From Telmatactis stephensoni (Eukaryota; Cnidaria; Anthozoa; Actiniaria; Isophelliidae): 64,000 nt of DNA. The notes beneath the pieces are model-generated. The model made no database searches. It was not told where the DNA came from and saw only the letters and a list, made by a program, of their open reading frames with translations. The position numbers and the translations under genes are program-made. Positions 60,752-64,000 of this stretch are shown piece after piece. Each line of letters starts with the position of its first letter. Positions within the stretch are counted from its first letter, which is position 1. The stretch is taken from contig JALIZF010001802.1 of assembly GCA_029948255.1 (NCBI GenBank), positions 752,862 to 816,861 of the forward strand. Reading direction: 5' to 3'.

Positions 60752-60866
60752 TGTATATGCAACTAATGTGTTATAATGGATATGAAATTGAAGTCAATCT
60801 GTTTAGGCATGAGCGTTTCAAAGTTGGAAGGTGCTCATGTAAAATTATGGGGTCGAGCCACCTTAA

Positions 60867-63040
60867 TGGAATAAAGGCAATCAATTATGTTGGGCGGGTT
60901 ATGTTTGCTAGGATTACCGGTCAGATGAGGCCTGGTTCACACTAGCGACGGCGAGGCGACGTCCCGCAAACACAACACACAACTTATATCAATGTTTTAT
61001 GTCATCAGTGTAAACATCACAACATATCGACATAATAGGAACATAAAACATGGACATGACGACACGAAGAAAAAACTGATTCATCGTTATATCGATATTC
61101 TTATGAACATAAAAGGCTCTTGGGCAAAGGCAGATCAATGGATGTTTTGGGGATTGAAAGGGGTTAGGAGGAAAGCATGCCAACTTACCAACTTTTCTTG
61201 TGCTCAACAAACTTATATACCGTAAATGATCGGAAAAAAACCCGAGGACGTAAAAAGTGGCCTTGATGAAGGGACACTTATTCCACGTCCACGCGCTTCT
61301 TTAAAATCATCTAATCAATAGATTTCCCATTGTGCATTTCGGTTTCAGCTTCTCTGGATGCTTTGAATGGTCAATGTCTTTGTGTAAATAGTAAGTGTAG
61401 TATCTAGTGTTAGCAGTGTTAGTATCTAGTGTTAGATAATGGAAGTTATGGTCTCGGCAGCAAACTATGGGGAGGCGGGGGATTTAGTCGAACCGGGTTG
61501 TCTCTAGAAGAGGGGGTTTATTCGACAAATATTCCATTGTCTCATGATAATGGTTATTTGAAAGGAACGCGAAATCGCTCACAAACACCCCCCCCCCCCC
61601 CCATCTCTCTCCCCAAGTGGTGCTGCGCCATTAAATTTGAGGTTTAACTTATTAAAATAAGCGTTAAAAATTATTGCATTTAGCAGTGTTATTACATTTG
61701 GCCTTGTAATTACATTAAGCATTATTACTTTAGCAGTGTTATTGCTTCAAGCGTTGTTAGAGCGGTTTTCGTATGAGTGGAAGACAGTGCCGTGCTGTCA
61801 ATAAAACAGTCGAAATTCCTGCTGTAACCGTACCGTGCAGTGTCGTTATCGATGACTGCTTTGACGTCATCTCATTTACATTCTTCATTCTCAGAAATTC
61901 GAGTATCAGAAAACAGTAATTTGTCGCGTTATTCTTGTGTTACATTATGCAAATTAGAAAACTTTGAACGATGAAGATTTAGCATTTTCTTTTCTTTTTT
62001 GTGGATATTTCTTAGTGGATAATGAGATGAATATCTATTAAACAAAATAAGCATATAAAAATGCCCTCGGGTTTCCAGCTTTCAAAGTCAACTACTTGTC
62101 ATGGAGGGCCGTGACTCAAACTTAACATTTGCATAATTTCATTATGAAAGTGTCGCGCTAAACTTCGTTGCCACTTCATTAGCCAACTTTAATGGTTTAA
62201 TTTAAGAATGTTACATTTGTGGAAAACGATGATTCGCTCTAATGCTTTCTGTGGTTTCATTCTGAGCTTTATAACAAAATCTTTCAAGCAATTTTCACGA
62301 AAACTGAAAGAGCGCACTAACCGTACATTTGAGATGAGCCTGGAGTGAACTGTAAAAGTATTGTTTTACTTTCGAATCCAACCAAGATGCTTAATATTGT
62401 TTAAAAGACTTACTAAAACTATATTCTAAACTTGCAAAAATCATCTTATTAGACGTAAATCAGTTTTGCTACGTTGAGAACTATCTCTGACAAAATCGGG
62501 AACGAATTTTGTTCGTCGTTTATCCCCAAATGTACCCTTAGAGCGATCTTTCGATTTTCGTAAAAACTACTTGGACGATTTTGTTAAAAAGCTCAGAATG
62601 ACTTTGTGAAGCTACAGGAAGCATTATGGCAAAGCATCGCAGGATATATATGTTCTCTTCGCTTAACATACATTAATCTCATTACCCATGGAGACATATC
62701 CACAATAAAAGCAAATATATATGCATAAACTTTCGGCCTTTAAAATTTTCGAATTTGCATAATGTAAGGCAAGAATGACAAGAAATTGCCGTGCTCAAAT
62801 AAACTAATTCTGATGCTCAAATTTCGTGGCACCCCTTCTTAAATTGTTTCATATACCAAAAGGATCATCAGCTGTACGAAATTTGGTGCTTGTACACTAT
62901 TTGTCACGATTTTTTCCCTAACAGAACGGACTAGATTGCTCCCGCAACACGCTCCCAGAGCCTCGAGTGTACCAACGATTTCACGTAAAAAATTTTAATG
63001 CGCAACATAAGTTTTGCTCTCTGTTCATATTCTCTGTTTT
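60867..63040. other. Gene-free repeat-poor stretch downstream of TTC12
   Basis: No ORF with protein-like composition. It includes a run of 15 C (61588-61602), small direct repeats of AGCAGTGTTATT (about 61683 and 61732) and otherwise AT-rich sequence in which I see nothing specific. Confidence 0.5.
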
Positions 63041-63097
63041 ATATACCCTTGTCGATACGCGCGCTCTGATTGGCTGAAAGCTGTGCTTTATCAGAGA

Positions 63098-63638
63098 TTA
63101 TAAAATATTTGAGATATAACGCGCGCGCTGATTGGCTGGCTAGCATGTTTATATCAGAGGACAGAGACATGGCTCTCACAAAAACGTTGAAAATATTTTA
63201 TAAAAGCAATGTAAAACGATTGCTTATGTCTCTGTAATGTGATAGACACCTATTTCAAAAAAGGTTGTCACCGCTAAGAGCGATAAGCGATAGGTAATAG
63301 GTTATTCCAAGACCGCAAAGCACTATTGATTTCTTAATTAAGCCATCCTAAATCTTTCTTTACACTCTTCCATCAAATATTTGGCTATTCATATGTAAAT
63401 CAATTAGAAATCAATAGTACTTTGCGGTCTTGGAATGACCTATTACCTATCGCCTATCGCTCTTAGCGGTGACAACCTTTTTTGAAATAGGTGTATACAC
63501 TCTGGAAGATGTAGAGCACTCGAAAAGCAAGAGAAACACTCGGCTACGCCTCGTGTTCCTAAGCTTGCTTTTCTCTTGCTCTACATCTTTCACCGTGTTT
63601 ATATCACAGTACAGAGACATGCGCGCGCGTTTTATATT
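63098..63638 (-). mobile_element. MITE copy split by a second MITE
   Basis: Reverse-orientation copy of the element at 6394-6690: shares CAGAGGACAGAGACATGGCT, AAAATATTTTATAAAAGCAA, the GGAAGATGTAGAGC hairpin and GTTTATATCACAGTACAGAG. It is interrupted at 63245-63496. Confidence 0.85.
63245..63496. mobile_element. Second copy of the 254-bp MITE, nested
   Basis: Near-identical to 3699-3952 (ACACCTATTTC...GAAATAGGTGT ends; inner GTTGTCACCGCTAAGAGCGA). Sits inside the MITE at 63098-63638 with GATA/TATA at the borders. Confidence 0.92.
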
Positions 63639-63640
63639 CA

Positions 63641-63780
63641 CGACTCTTAAAACTCCAGTACATGCGGGCTTAGCCTCACTTCTGCGATAGAAAAACAAAA
63701 GCAGAAATTAGAATAACAAAACAAATAGCTCGTGGGTTCGAGGCTAAGCCCGCCTGTAATGGAGTTTTAAGAGTCATGAA
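63641..63780. repeat. Inverted repeat at window end
   Basis: ACTCTTAAAACTCCAGTACA and its complement around 63750-63773, with GGGCTTAGCCTC and GAGGCTAAGCCC inside; a foldback of about 140 bp. Beyond it, 63781-64000 shows a CG-rich patch (GCGCGCGCGC near 63826) and no gene. Confidence 0.75.
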
Positions 63781-64000
63781 TTCCTTAAACGGAGCACAGT
63801 TCTGATGTCAGCAGCGCGAGCTCGACCGCGCGCGCGCACCTTTTGAATTTTTGTACTGAGAAAATCAAACTTCTTCCCTTGAATACTTACTTAAAAATAT
63901 ACCATAAAACAAATAGAACTTCTTTTTCCGCTCCGTTCATTAATACAGCACTTAGTAAGTGGCGAGAGCACCCAAGACGTGTAGAGAGCACTCGCCTATG

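Larger units (their letters stand above)
58565..60862. mobile_element. 2.3-kb TTAA-flanked palindromic element downstream of TTC12
   Basis: TTAA at 58561-58564 and 60863-60866; both ends read GGTGGCTCGACCCCATAATT inward. Left arm 58565 to about 59293 is matched over about 700 bp by a right arm from about 59903 to 60862. The right arm is longer because of a nested MITE at 60509-60751. The centre holds a short unique loop and a LINE fragment. No transposase ORF. Arms are close to identical, so the element is young or kept alike by gene conversion. Confidence 0.88.

Noticed and set aside
61429..61647. 72-codon ORF near the poly-C tract
   Set aside because: Runs into a poly-C homopolymer and has no recognisable features.

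Overview
This is a stretch of an AT-rich animal (metazoan) nuclear genome, most likely a cnidarian and probably an anthozoan. The organism call is an inference. It rests on intron-rich genes with vertebrate-like products, a dense load of small inverted-repeat DNA transposons (MITEs), tRNA-derived SINEs, a LINE whose Myb-like N-terminus I associate with cnidarian elements, and a pseudogene resembling a multicopy cnidarian protein. There are no operons, bacterial signals or CRISPR arrays.

Three multi-exon protein genes could be assembled exon by exon, with splice phases consistent throughout. (1) Minus strand, 16636 to 2484: a TMTC-family ER membrane O-mannosyltransferase with C-terminal TPRs (11 exons, about 844 aa). 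(2) Minus strand, 32747 to 19819: DCAF8, the WD40 substrate receptor of CUL4-DDB1 ubiquitin ligase (13 exons, about 502 aa). (3) Plus strand, 32949 to 58307: TTC12, a TPR plus armadillo protein needed for dynein-arm assembly in cilia (20 exons, about 714 aa; human TTC12 is about 705 aa). DCAF8 and TTC12 are head to head, with 201 bp between their start codons, so they probably share a bidirectional promoter. No functional link among the three genes is implied by the sequence.

Layout: 1-2483, repeats downstream of the TMTC gene with one doubtful small ORF; 2484-16636, TMTC gene with about ten MITEs and tandem arrays in its introns; 16637-19818, gene-free spacer; 19819-32747, DCAF8; 32748-32948, shared promoter; 32949-58307, TTC12, whose introns hold a dead R4/Dong-like LINE, SINEs, TTAA-flanked elements and a 630-bp foldback; 58308-64000, repeats only, including a 2.3-kb palindromic element that itself contains a LINE fragment and another MITE.

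The most unusual features are an 89-bp tandem array that repeats the 3' end and splice donor of TTC12 exon 7; an 18-copy 29-bp intronic array that is stop-free in all three sense frames of the TMTC gene; a set of four TTAA-flanked inverted-repeat elements; several nested insertions whose order can be read; and long near-perfect hairpins inside transcribed introns. I did not find a convincing new multi-gene system. The novelty lies in repeat architecture and its possible effects on splicing and dsRNA.
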